A stretch of 64,000 nt of DNA, from the NCBI RefSeq assembly GCF_900205965.1, contig NZ_OAOF01000021.1:18113-82112 (forward strand), given 5' to 3'. Each line of letters opens with the position of its first letter. Positions within the stretch are counted from its first letter, which is position 1. This document shows positions 15,721 to 23,967 of this stretch, piece by piece. The notes beneath the pieces were generated by a model. That model worked only from the letters and a program-made list of their open reading frames with translations. It did no database searches and had not been told where the DNA came from. This stretch comes from Lacrimispora amygdalina. GTDB lineage: Bacteria; Bacillota; Clostridia; Lachnospirales; Lachnospiraceae. The position numbers and the translations under genes were made by a program.

Positions 15721-18252
15721 TTATTTTGCATCAAACCAGGATTCTCCAACATTGGCATCAACCTCCAGAGGCACTGCCAGTTTTGCAGCCTGCTTCATCT
15801 CTTCCACCAGCAGATTCTTTACCTGGTCCAGTTCTTCCATGTGGGTTTCAATCAGAAGTTCATCGTGTACCTGAAGAACGATTCTGGACTTCAGTCCCTG
15901 TTTTTTTAATGCACGGTCCACACGGATCATGGCAATTTTAATAATATCCGCTGCGGTTCCCTGTATAGGGGAATTCATGGCTGCACGTTCTCCAAATGAC
16001 CGCTGCATAAAGTTAGAGGATTTCAGTTCCGGCACCGGACGGCGTCTTCCAAACATGCTGACTGCATATCCGGTTTCTTTGGCATCCGCCACCAGTTTAT
16101 CAAGAAAAGCCTTTACTCCGGGATAGGTTTCAAAATATTTTTCAATATACTCCGTAGCTTCTTTTCTGGTTATACTTAAACCTTCGCTTAATCCAAATGA
16201 ACTGATTCCATATACAATCCCAAAGTTCACTGCCTTTGCATTCCGCCGCTGAAGAGAGGTCACCTCGTTAAGCGGTACATGAAAGACTTCTGAGGCAGTG
16301 ATGGCGTGAATATCCTCTGCCTGCTGATAAGCATCGATCAGTCTTTTATCCCCCGACATATGAGCCAGCACTCTCAGTTCGATCTGGGAATAATCGGCAT
16401 CAACAAAAACACAGCCCTCTTTCGGAACAAAAACCTTTCTGATCTCTCTTCCCAGTTCCATGCGGATAGGAATATTCTGCAAATTAGGTTCTGTACTGCT
16501 GATTCTCCCGGTAGCCGTAATCGTCTGATTAAAGGTACCGTGAATCCGTTCATCCGGTCCGATATAGGAAGCCAGTCCATCGGCATAGGTAGAGTTTAAC
16601 TTAGTCAGCTGCCTGTAATCCAGAATCAGGCTTATGACCGGATAGTCAGGGGCCAGTTTTTCCAGCACATCCGCAGCAGTGGAATAACCTGTTTTTGTTT
16701 TTTTCCCGCCTGGAAGCTTCATCTTTTCAAAAAGAACTTCTCCCAGCTGTTTTGGTGAATTGATATTAAACGTTTCACCTGTCTGCTCATATATTTTCAG
16801 TTCTGTTTCTTTGATTTTGATTTTCAGCCTGTCTCCGTATTCTTTCAATCTGTCCCGCTCAACACGGATTCCCGTTTCTTCCATAGAAAACAAACTGAAT
16901 ATCAGTGGCATCTCAATCTCATAAAACAGCTGTTCCATATCCGTCTTTTTCAGTTCTTCCCTCAAAATCTTTCCGCACAAAAAAGAAACGGCTGCCATCG
17001 AACAGATACAGGTAACTGCCTGCTGGTGATTTTCAATCATCGACTGGCTTATTGAGCGTTTCCCCAACAGTTCTGTCCGGGAGGGAAGGGATAACTGAAG
17101 GTAACTCTCTGCCAGTTCATGATATTCGTAGGAACTTTTCTGAGGGTCCAACAAATAGGCTGCAACCGATGCATCAAATACCGTTGTTTCCTCATTCAGA
17201 TTCAAAAATGGCAGCTGGCTTTTTAAATCAAGAAATATAACTTCTCCTGCCCGTTTGCACAACTTTAGTGCCTTTTCCTTCAGATAATGTGACGTGATCT
17301 CTCCCTGGGCAGTAAAGCACCAGCATTCCTCATTTGACAGACATAGAGCCAGAGCAGTAATTTCTTTATCCGTTCCTGCCAGCTGCATACCCGCACTGCT
17401 GTCTGAGCCGCATCCTGCAAAAACAGCTTCTGCTTCAGAAAGAGATGTAACTTCTTTTATCCGCCATCCAGAGGAAGCGGGTTCCTGTCCTTCTTCCGGG
17501 AACTGGGCCGGTTCAAAATCCATCTCCATAATTTCAGAAATCTCTGTCTCAGCAATGGATTTCGTCTCATCTAAGTGGAGGTCGTAATCACTTTTGATAA
17601 CGAGTTCTTCCGCCTCTTTTTTTATCTGCGCCTCATATAGAACCAGGGCATCCTTAATTTGTTTTGACTGTACATTCTCTTTTTGCTCATAAAGGGTTTG
17701 CAGGGAACCATATTGTGAAATTAACCTGGAAGCCGTTTTACGTCCTAAATCTGCCCCTCGTTCCAGAGCAAATACATCGTTTAACTGTTCCGCTTCCACA
17801 CCAAACTGTGCCTTAACTTCATCTGCAGACCAGGCTTTTAATTCCAGCCCCTGTTCTCCCAGATCAGGAATCCAGACAGTTACATGCTCTTTTACAGTTA
17901 TCAGAAGTTCCTCGCTGCCAGTCAGCACAACAACCTCTTTACCATCCGCCTCACAATTCTTTGCCAGGGAAGCAATAAGGTCTTTTCCCCGCGCTCCCTC
18001 AACGGTATATACAGGAATGTTCAGGGAATGAAATGTTTCTTTTAACAGTTCTTCTTTTTCCTTCCAATCCTGCGCTGCCGGCTTTTTGTTCAGAACACTG
18101 CCAAATGCGGCGGCCATATACTCCGTTTGTTTTTCTTCTATTATACGAACCACAACATTGCGTATTCCTTTTACACAATCGGCTGGAAGTGCATAATAAG
18201 CATTCTCCAGCATAGTGGCTCCGTCAATCAGTACTGCTTTTTTTCTGTTCAT
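15721..18252 (-). CDS. polA: DNA polymerase I with degenerate nuclease domains
   Basis: This is an 843-residue family A polymerase. The C-terminal polymerase is intact: motif A DADYSQIELRVLAHMSGD, motif B RRNAKAVNFGIVYGIS and motif C QVHDELLIE. The N-terminal 190 residues keep the 5'-nuclease fold but not its active site. D10 of LIDG and D91 remain; the other metal acids are replaced (AFG for AFD at 51, EGARGKD for EGYEADD at 85-91, TGSEE for TGDKD at 112-116). The GDSSDNIPGVPGIG block is shrunk to RGADLG, and the arch with its conserved basic residues is shortened. The 3'-5' proofreading acids are also absent. It should fill gaps but not remove RNA primers itself. The ATG at 18252 follows AGGAGA. 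Confidence 0.95.
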   Translation of the reverse strand: MNRKKAVLIDGATMLENAYYALPADCVKGIRNVVVRIIEEKQTEYMAAAFGSVLNKKPAAQDWKEKEELLKETFHSLNIPVYTVEGARGKDLIASLAKNCEADGKEVVVLTGSEELLITVKEHVTVWIPDLGEQGLELKAWSADEVKAQFGVEAEQLNDVFALERGADLGRKTASRLISQYGSLQTLYEQKENVQSKQIKDALVLYEAQIKKEAEELVIKSDYDLHLDETKSIAETEISEIMEMDFEPAQFPEEGQEPASSGWRIKEVTSLSEAEAVFAGCGSDSSAGMQLAGTDKEITALALCLSNEECWCFTAQGEITSHYLKEKALKLCKRAGEVIFLDLKSQLPFLNLNEETTVFDASVAAYLLDPQKSSYEYHELAESYLQLSLPSRTELLGKRSISQSMIENHQQAVTCICSMAAVSFLCGKILREELKKTDMEQLFYEIEMPLIFSLFSMEETGIRVERDRLKEYGDRLKIKIKETELKIYEQTGETFNINSPKQLGEVLFEKMKLPGGKKTKTGYSTAADVLEKLAPDYPVISLILDYRQLTKLNSTYADGLASYIGPDERIHGTFNQTITATGRISSTEPNLQNIPIRMELGREIRKVFVPKEGCVFVDADYSQIELRVLAHMSGDKRLIDAYQQAEDIHAITASEVFHVPLNEVTSLQRRNAKAVNFGIVYGISSFGLSEGLSITRKEATEYIEKYFETYPGVKAFLDKLVADAKETGYAVSMFGRRRPVPELKSSNFMQRSFGERAAMNSPIQGTAADIIKIAMIRVDRALKKQGLKSRIVLQVHDELLIETHMEELDQVKNLLVEEMKQAAKLAVPLEVDANVGESWFDAK

Positions 18253-18260
18253 CTGTTCTC

Positions 18261-18611
18261 CTATCCAAGCAAGCCCAACTGCAGCCAGATTCTGCACTGA
18301 AGAAGGACTGTAATGATAAGTGCCATGACACTCACGGTAGATACCGCATATCTTGCTATTTTGATCAGCTGTATTAATTGAAGCCTTTGTCTGGACTGTT
18401 CTAATGCAGCCTCAAGTGCTCCCTTGATATTATAGTTCCCGGTTTCTGAATCCAGCTGCATGATTCCTGCCTCTATGGTAAAATATATTTCCAGTTCTTC
18501 CATGCAATCTGCACAGGATTTCGTGTGTTTCAGAAACTCCTCCAGTTCCTCATCTGTCAGCTGCCCGTTTATATATGGAATAACCAGACGTTCTGCCTCT
18601 TTACATGTCAT
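18261..18611 (-). CDS. Small membrane protein with putative zinc finger (zf-HC2 type)
   Basis: This 116-residue protein opens MTCKEAERLVIPYINGQLT and has the H-x3-C-x2-C knuckle HTKSCADC typical of anti-sigma factor (zf-HC2) N-termini. An amphipathic region follows, then one membrane helix near the C-terminus (VSTVSVMALIITVLL). No sigma factor is encoded beside it; instead it is the first gene of the polA run, 8 bases ahead of polA. TAAGGAGGTG precedes the ATG. It could be an orphan anti-sigma-like regulator or a structural membrane protein. Function unknown. Confidence 0.75.
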   Translation of the reverse strand: MTCKEAERLVIPYINGQLTDEELEEFLKHTKSCADCMEELEIYFTIEAGIMQLDSETGNYNIKGALEAALEQSRQRLQLIQLIKIARYAVSTVSVMALIITVLLQCRIWLQLGLLG

Positions 18612-18645
18612 CGCCCAGACACCTCCTTACCAATAGCTTTTATCT

Positions 18646-18674
18646 ATCATACAATATATTTTGCCGTTTTTCAA
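18646..18674 (-). promoter_or_regulatory. Promoter of the zinc-finger/polA operon
   Basis: On the minus strand TTGAAA (18674-18669), a 17-base spacer, TATGAT (18651-18646), 35 bases before the first ATG of the operon. Confidence 0.7.
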
Positions 18675-18683
18675 TTTAAATAC

Positions 18684-18712
18684 TTGCCAAATGGAAAATC
18701 CTGTGATAGAAT
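18684..18712 (+). promoter_or_regulatory. Promoter of tRNA-Leu
   Basis: TTGCCA (18684-18689), a 17-base spacer and TAGAAT (18707-18712), 20 bases ahead of the tRNA. Confidence 0.75.
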
Positions 18713-18732
18713 AATGAACGTTGTAAGAGCAG

Positions 18733-18815
18733 GCCGGCATGTCGGAATGGCAGACGAGGCGGACTCAAAATCCGTTGATGGCAACATCGTGTGGGTTCAA
18801 GTCCCACTGCCGGCA
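18733..18815 (+). tRNA. tRNA-Leu (anticodon CAA)
   Basis: The 83-nt cloverleaf has acceptor arms GCCGGCA / TGCCGGC, the anticodon loop CTCAAAA (anticodon CAA, reads UUG), a long variable arm as expected for class II tRNA-Leu, and the T loop GGTTCAAGTCC. The terminal CCA is not encoded. Confidence 0.96.
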
Positions 18816-18837
18816 CTACACCCTTGGCAGGGATCAG

Positions 18838-18889
18838 GACTTCGCAAACCGAATTCAGTTAGGTTTGCGGAGTCTTTTCTCTTTTTTTC
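18838..18889 (+). terminator. Terminator after tRNA-Leu
   Basis: GACT-CGCAAACC pairs with GGTTTGCG-AGTC (to 18874), loop of about 11 nt, followed by TTTTCTCTTTTTTT. Confidence 0.88.
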
Positions 18890-18920
18890 CAAATTTCTCC
18901 TTAATTTTATCTTATATTCC

Positions 18921-18949
18921 ATGAAAAGATTCCGGTATTATGATATACT
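18921..18949 (+). promoter_or_regulatory. Probable promoter for the DUF3298-like lipoprotein
   Basis: ATGAAA (18921-18926), a 17-base spacer and TATACT (18944-18949), about 30 bases before the coding start. Confidence 0.5.
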
Positions 18950-18977
18950 GCTATAAGAAAAAATAAATTGATCTGAG

Positions 18978-19802
18978 GTGATAATCACGAAACATCATAT
19001 TCTTTTAATCGCTGCCCTTCTGTCCGCACTGACACTTTACGGGTGCAGCCACCGAAACTATGTAAAACCTGATTTGTCAGGAATTCAGACAACCGGAAGT
19101 TCCGCTGCCGAGAATCTTACTACCACTGCCATAGAGGTTAACAATGAGCCGGAAAGCAGCAGCTTAAGCACAGATACGAAATCCGGTATTGCCACCGCTG
19201 TTTATATTTTTAAGAATGACAAGGTGACAATTGAGTATCCAGTCCTTACCCAATTAGAAGATGAATCCAAGTTAGAGGCAGTCAACGCTCTTTTAAAAAA
19301 TAATGCGTTGGAAATCATCAATGCTTATTCCATTGATCCTGCAAAAGACAGCCTCACTGTCAGTGCTGATATTATTTCTGCAGACAGAAACCGGGTCAGT
19401 GTTGTCTATACCGGAATGCTGTCTGTTGACGGGGCTGCTCATCCCACGAATTTGTATTATACCAGCGTAGTGGATTTAAAGACACTCCAAAACATCAGGC
19501 TTTCGGATTATGTAGATCCAAAACTCCTTGCACAATATGTGCTCTCTGACCAGTGTAAGTTTTATCAGACTTCTGCCGAACTTACCAGTGTACTGATGGA
19601 TGCGCGGACCAGTATGGACTCAGGGACGTATACCAGCATTTTCCAGGATGCTGATTTTTCTTCCGGACAGTCTCAGAAAGAAAACTCCGTTTTTCCGGAA
19701 TCCTTTAGTTATGAGGACAAAGGTACCATTATTGTTTCTATACCACTACCTCATGCTTTGGGGGATTTTGCGCTTATTGAATATACTCCTGAGACAAAAT
19801 AA
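18978..19802 (+). CDS. Lipoprotein with DUF4163/DUF3298-like domain
   Basis: This protein of about 274 residues has a signal peptide ending in a lipobox (TLYGCS), then a Ser/Thr-rich linker, then an alpha/beta domain resembling the DUF4163-DUF3298 (RsiV-like) extracellular fold. Markers are VTIEYPVLTQLED, VVYTGMLSVDGAAHPTN and GTIIVSIPLPHALGDFALIEY. It is likely anchored outside the membrane; related domains bind lysozyme in RsiV, but here no anti-sigma region exists. The start is uncertain: the only standard codon (GTG 18978) lies inside a perfect GAGGTGAT ribosome site, so translation may begin a few codons later at a rare codon (ATA, ATC or ACG). It is the only gene between tRNA-Leu and uraA. 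Confidence 0.8.
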   Translation: MIITKHHILLIAALLSALTLYGCSHRNYVKPDLSGIQTTGSSAAENLTTTAIEVNNEPESSSLSTDTKSGIATAVYIFKNDKVTIEYPVLTQLEDESKLEAVNALLKNNALEIINAYSIDPAKDSLTVSADIISADRNRVSVVYTGMLSVDGAAHPTNLYYTSVVDLKTLQNIRLSDYVDPKLLAQYVLSDQCKFYQTSAELTSVLMDARTSMDSGTYTSIFQDADFSSGQSQKENSVFPESFSYEDKGTIIVSIPLPHALGDFALIEYTPETK

Positions 19803-19811
19803 CAAAAATAG

Positions 19812-19840
19812 TTGCCAATTATCCCTTTCTCTGATAAAAT
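19812..19840 (+). promoter_or_regulatory. Promoter of uraA-upp
   Basis: TTGCCA (19812-19817), a 17-base spacer and TAAAAT (19835-19840), 34 bases before the uraA ATG. No PyrR-type attenuator is visible in the short leader. Confidence 0.7.
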
Positions 19841-19874
19841 AGGACGGAAAAATAAAAAGAAACGGGGTATTATC

Positions 19875-21200
19875 ATGAGTAACAACGCAAAATTGACAAC
19901 CCGAGACTATCTGCTCAGCATTCAGCATCTTTTCGCCATGTTCGGCGCAACCGTGCTGGTACCCTTACTGACAGGTCTCAATCCATCGCTGGCATTATTC
20001 TCTGCAGGCGTTGGCACCTTAATATTCCACTGCTGTACTAAATTTAAAGTTCCTGTGTTTCTCGGTTCATCATTCGCATTTCTGGCCGCGGTTTCAGCAA
20101 TTATCCGACCAGAAGGAACCGTGATCCCTGAGAACGTACCTTTAGTACAGGGTGGAATTATTTTTGCCGGTCTGGTTTATCTTCTCTTCGCCTTGATCGC
20201 ATACAGTATTGGTGCAGAGAAAATCAAGAAGATTTTTCCTCCTGTAGTAACTGGTCCTGTAATTGTAGTCATAGGAATCAATCTGGCAGGTACGGCAGTC
20301 AGTGATGCAACTGGTAATTTAAGTCTGGCTGACGGAGTAACACCTGCTATTGCGCTGAATCTGGGAATTGCCATATTTACATTATTCGTAGTAATTCTCT
20401 GTTCTATCTTCGCTCATGGTTTTTTCAAGCTGGTTCCGATTCTCATCGGAATAGCGGCCGGTTATATCCTTTGCATCATTTTAGGAGCATTGGGTATTTA
20501 CCACATGGATTATTCCGCCATTACAGCTGCATCATGGATTAATATCCCATTTGTAACAAAGGATTTAAACGGTGTACCCTTTATGTCTGTTCCAAAATTC
20601 AGCTTAGGTGCCATACTTTCCATCGCCCCCATTGCCTGCGTTACATTTATGGAACATATTGGAGACATCACCACCAACGGAACGGTTGTAGGTAAAGATT
20701 TCCTCAAGGATCCAGGGCTTCACCGCACATTAATGGGCGACGGTGTCGCTACCCTGTTTGCAGGATTTTTAGGCGGACCTGCCAACACGACTTATTCTGA
20801 GAATACCGGCGTTCTGGCAACAACCAAAAATTACAACCCAAGACTCCTGCGTGTCACTGCCGTATTTGCCATTATTCTGGGGCTTTTTGGAAAAGTCGGC
20901 GCAATCCTTCAGACAATCCCGGGTCCGGTAAAAGGCGGCGTGGAGATCATGCTGTTTGGAATGATTGCTGCTGTGGGCATTCGCTCTCTGGCAGAATCCG
21001 ATTTAGATTTTACACACAGCAGAAATTTAACTATCGTTGGCCTTATTCTGGTATTCGGACTGGGACTGGCCCAGCTTGGAGGACTTAACATTGTAATAGG
21101 TTCTGTAACATTAAACATCTCAGGTCTTTTCATCGCTGTTGTCATAGGTGTCTTTATGAACCTGATACTGCCTGAAACTCCTGATACAGCAAGAGATTAA
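19875..21200 (+). CDS. uraA: Uracil permease (NCS2 family)
   Basis: This 441-residue integral membrane protein of the nucleobase:cation symporter-2 family takes up uracil with protons. The start MSNNAKLTTRDYLLSIQHLF matches the UraA/PyrP opening; GATVLVPLLTGLNPS is the first helix. Family blocks VGTLIFHCCTKFKVPVFLGSSF, FMEHIGDITTNG and GGPANTTYSENTGVLATTKN (substrate-binding helices 8-10) are intact. GGGG precedes the ATG at 19875. It is encoded 19 bases ahead of upp, giving an uptake-and-salvage operon. Confidence 0.95.
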   Translation: MSNNAKLTTRDYLLSIQHLFAMFGATVLVPLLTGLNPSLALFSAGVGTLIFHCCTKFKVPVFLGSSFAFLAAVSAIIRPEGTVIPENVPLVQGGIIFAGLVYLLFALIAYSIGAEKIKKIFPPVVTGPVIVVIGINLAGTAVSDATGNLSLADGVTPAIALNLGIAIFTLFVVILCSIFAHGFFKLVPILIGIAAGYILCIILGALGIYHMDYSAITAASWINIPFVTKDLNGVPFMSVPKFSLGAILSIAPIACVTFMEHIGDITTNGTVVGKDFLKDPGLHRTLMGDGVATLFAGFLGGPANTTYSENTGVLATTKNYNPRLLRVTAVFAIILGLFGKVGAILQTIPGPVKGGVEIMLFGMIAAVGIRSLAESDLDFTHSRNLTIVGLILVFGLGLAQLGGLNIVIGSVTLNISGLFIAVVIGVFMNLILPETPDTARD

Positions 21201-21219
21201 AGAAAGGAATTAACTTATT

Positions 21220-21861
21220 ATGGATTCAATTATGGACAATGTAACAGTTTTTACCCACCCACTTATTCAGCATAAAATTTCAATTTTACGAGACAAGAGA
21301 ACAGGTACCAACGAATTCCGGGCTTTGATTGAGGAAATCGCCATGCTGATGGGATTTGAGGCATTAAGGGATCTTCCCTTACAGGATGTGGAGGTGGAAA
21401 CTCCCATTGAGACCTGTATGACTCCTATGATTGCCGGTAAAAAGATGGCAGTTGTTCCAATCCTCAGAGCAGGTCTTGGTATGGTAAACGGAATACTGGC
21501 ACTTGTACCATCTGCCAAGGTAGGACACATCGGATTATACCGGGATGAAAAAACTCATGAGCCTCATGAGTATTACTGCAAGCTTCCAAGCCCCATCGAG
21601 CAGAGAACCATTGTTGTTACGGATCCTATGCTTGCAACCGGCGGATCTGCTACTGCAGCTGTTGATTTTATCAAGCAGTACGGCGGAAAACACATCAAGT
21701 TCATGGCAATTATTGCTGCTCCGGAAGGCTTAAAACGGCTTCATGAAGCGCATCCGGATATTCAGATCTATGTAGGACATCTGGACCGTCAGTTAAATGA
21801 AAATGCTTATATCTGCCCAGGTCTCGGAGACGCCGGCGACCGTATATTCGGAACAAAATAA
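21220..21861 (+). CDS. upp: Uracil phosphoribosyltransferase
   Basis: This 213-residue cytoplasmic enzyme makes UMP from uracil and PRPP. The family opening NVTVFTHPLIQHKISILRDK, the PRPP-binding loop VVTDPMLATGGSATAAVDFI and the uracil-binding C-terminus YICPGLGDAGDRIFGTK are present. Length is standard. AAAGGA lies before the ATG at 21220; a second in-frame ATG at 21232 is also possible. It is the second gene of the uraA-upp operon and ends at a strong bidirectional terminator. Confidence 0.97.
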   Translation: MDSIMDNVTVFTHPLIQHKISILRDKRTGTNEFRALIEEIAMLMGFEALRDLPLQDVEVETPIETCMTPMIAGKKMAVVPILRAGLGMVNGILALVPSAKVGHIGLYRDEKTHEPHEYYCKLPSPIEQRTIVVTDPMLATGGSATAAVDFIKQYGGKHIKFMAIIAAPEGLKRLHEAHPDIQIYVGHLDRQLNENAYICPGLGDAGDRIFGTK

Positions 21862-21870
21862 AGAAAAATA

Positions 21871-21926
21871 AAGAATCCCGGGATGATTGTCTTTTCAGAC
21901 AGAACATCCCGGGATTCTTTTATTTA
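21871..21926. terminator. Strong terminator between convergent upp and NSS transporter genes
   Basis: AAGAATCCCGGGATG (21871-21885) is perfectly complementary to CATCCCGGGATTCTT (21905-21919), loop of 19 nt. TTTTATTT follows on plus and an A/T-rich run precedes it, so it serves both strands. Confidence 0.92.
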
Positions 21927-21933
21927 AAAAATA

Positions 21934-23265
21934 TCAGCCGATTCCCTTATATACGATACTTAATATAAATACAAGCAGCGCCAATAACACGTAAATGTAC
22001 TTCGCTGTAAAAATGAAATAAGATCCAAGAGGTTTTTTCCGCCCCTTATTCAACTCTTCCAGGATTGTCTCCTTTTTCAGAACCCAGTATATCATTACAG
22101 CACACAGCACAGCACCAAAAGGTACCACATAAACAGTGATGTAATCCATCCAGGCGCCCATATACGGTTCATATTCAATGAAAAGGCCGATGACGAATAC
22201 AATGGTGCCCACAAATGCAATGGCTGCTTTTCTAGGAACATGCAGGTGCGTCTGAATCGCTTCTGAGCATACTTCAAACATATTCACCAGAGAAGTGACT
22301 CCTGCAAATAATACGGAAAGGAAAAATAATACTGCTATCACTCTGCCCGCCGGAATCTTTGCAAACACCTTCGGTAAGGTGATAAACATTAACGGCGGTC
22401 CGCTGGCCGGATCCATCTGAAATGCAAATACTGCAGGAATAATTGCAAAACCTGCCAATAGAGCGGCAATGGTATCTAAAAAAGCGGTGGTAACAGCCGC
22501 TTTTGGTATATTCTCTTTTTTGTCCAGATAGCTTCCATAAATCACCATTCCTGATCCTGTAATCGACAGAGAAAAAAACGCCTGCCCCATAGCCATAACC
22601 CAGGTTTCCGGCTTTTTTAAAAGTTCCCACCTTGGTACCAGAAGATATTTATATCCTTCCAATGCACCTGGAAGGAAAAATACCCGGACTGCAATCAGTA
22701 AAAAAAGGATAAAAAAAGCAGGCATCATAATTGCGTTTACTTTCTCAATCCCTTTTAATACCCCGCCTGCCAGTACGGTTACAGTTATGATCACAACGAT
22801 AAGATGCCAGGGTACACTGCCAAAATGACCGGTCGCCCTGGAAAAATAATCTGCTGTTTCTTCTTTTAATATAACACCGGATAAGGACCCCCATAAATAT
22901 CTTAAAACCCAGCCCACTATAATCGCGTAGCCAATGGCAATACCGAATGAACCGATCAAAGGAATCGCTCCCAGGAAAGATCCACCCCGTTTTCCCCTTG
23001 TCTTTAAAGCATAGTCATAAGAGCCGATGGGGCCAGTGCCGGTAAGTCTGCCAAAAGCAAACTCACCGGATAAGCCAACAAGACCGAACAAAAATATAAA
23101 TCCAAAATATACCAGCAGAAAGGCTGCTCCTCCATACTGTCCCAGCCGGTAAGGAAACATCCATATGTTTCCCATGCCAACCGCCGATCCGACAGAAGCA
23201 AGAATAAATCCTATTCTGGAACCGAATTTATCTTTACCCGCCTGGATATGTTTTCTTTCGTTCAT
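21934..23265 (-). CDS. Sodium-dependent transporter, NSS (SNF) family
   Basis: This 443-residue membrane protein belongs to the neurotransmitter:sodium symporter family (LeuT/MhsT-like), which imports amino acids with sodium. The first helix holds the sodium/substrate motif ASVGSAVGMGNIWMFPYRLG. FSLSITGSGMVIYGSYLDKK (helix 6) and FLSVLFAGVTSLVNMFE (helix 8) are conserved. Length fits the 11-helix bacterial type that lacks helix 12. GAGGAA precedes the ATG. It follows the LbH protein gene by 7 bases on the same strand. The amino acid carried is not predictable. Confidence 0.92.
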   Translation of the reverse strand: MNERKHIQAGKDKFGSRIGFILASVGSAVGMGNIWMFPYRLGQYGGAAFLLVYFGFIFLFGLVGLSGEFAFGRLTGTGPIGSYDYALKTRGKRGGSFLGAIPLIGSFGIAIGYAIIVGWVLRYLWGSLSGVILKEETADYFSRATGHFGSVPWHLIVVIITVTVLAGGVLKGIEKVNAIMMPAFFILFLLIAVRVFFLPGALEGYKYLLVPRWELLKKPETWVMAMGQAFFSLSITGSGMVIYGSYLDKKENIPKAAVTTAFLDTIAALLAGFAIIPAVFAFQMDPASGPPLMFITLPKVFAKIPAGRVIAVLFFLSVLFAGVTSLVNMFEVCSEAIQTHLHVPRKAAIAFVGTIVFVIGLFIEYEPYMGAWMDYITVYVVPFGAVLCAVMIYWVLKKETILEELNKGRKKPLGSYFIFTAKYIYVLLALLVFILSIVYKGIG

Positions 23266-23272
23266 GTCGAAT

Positions 23273-23956
23273 TTATTCCTCAGTTATATTTTTTTCTACG
23301 ACTTCTCCCTGATTTTTGTAGATCTTATTGCCATCTACACAGCTTCTGACACAGGAAAGCGGATAAACAGCTGCCTTTGGTCCGATCACTGTTCCAGGAT
23401 TTAAAACAGCACCACAGCCGATCTCTGCATAATCACCAAGGATTGCTCCAAACTTCTTAAGACCAGTTTCGATGTCTTCATCCTCTGCATGTACAGTTAC
23501 AAGAGATTTATCTGTTTTCACATTAGAAGCAATGGAGGATGCACCCATATGGGACTTATATCCTAAAATAGAATCTCCAACATAATTAAAATGAGGAACC
23601 TGCACTTCATCAAAAAGAATGGAATTCTTTATCTCTGATGAGTTTCCAACGACTACACGGTCACCGATGATTGCGTTACCTCTGATAAATGCACAATGAC
23701 GGATCTGGGCATTCTTTCCGATAATCACATTCTCACCCATACAAGCTGTTGGCGGAAGATTTACAGATTTATGAATCCAGACTGCTTTTCCTACATGAAC
23801 GTATTCGTCTTTTGGAAGGCGCTGTCCCAGAGAAACGATAAATTCGCTGATCTTAGGAATGATTTCCCATGGATAGGTGGTCTGTTCAAATAATAATTTG
23901 GCCAATGTATGGTTGGTATCAAAAAGGTCCTGGTTTGTCATATCTTCTTTTTTCAT
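23273..23956 (-). CDS. Left-handed beta-helix acyltransferase-like protein (GlmU C-domain type)
   Basis: This 227-residue protein consists of a short helical N-terminus (LFDTNHTLAKLLFEQTTYPW) followed by a left-handed beta-helix of hexapeptide repeats. Examples are VGKAVWIHKSVNLPPTACMG, ENVIIGKNAQIRHCAFIRGN and LGYKSHMGASSIASNVKTD, the last resembling GlmU's acetyl-CoA-binding coil. The uridylyltransferase half of GlmU is missing. Such proteins are often labelled UDP-N-acetylglucosamine pyrophosphorylase, which this one cannot be on its own. It may acetylate or bind a sugar nucleotide. It lies between topB and the NSS transporter gene in one minus-strand transcript. Confidence 0.82.
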   Translation of the reverse strand: MKKEDMTNQDLFDTNHTLAKLLFEQTTYPWEIIPKISEFIVSLGQRLPKDEYVHVGKAVWIHKSVNLPPTACMGENVIIGKNAQIRHCAFIRGNAIIGDRVVVGNSSEIKNSILFDEVQVPHFNYVGDSILGYKSHMGASSIASNVKTDKSLVTVHAEDEDIETGLKKFGAILGDYAEIGCGAVLNPGTVIGPKAAVYPLSCVRSCVDGNKIYKNQGEVVEKNITEE

Positions 23957-23967
23957 GTTATAATCTC

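Noticed and set aside
18525..18956. A 143-codon frame running across tRNA-Leu
   Set aside because: It covers a complete tRNA with its own promoter and terminator, so it cannot be a normal coding gene.
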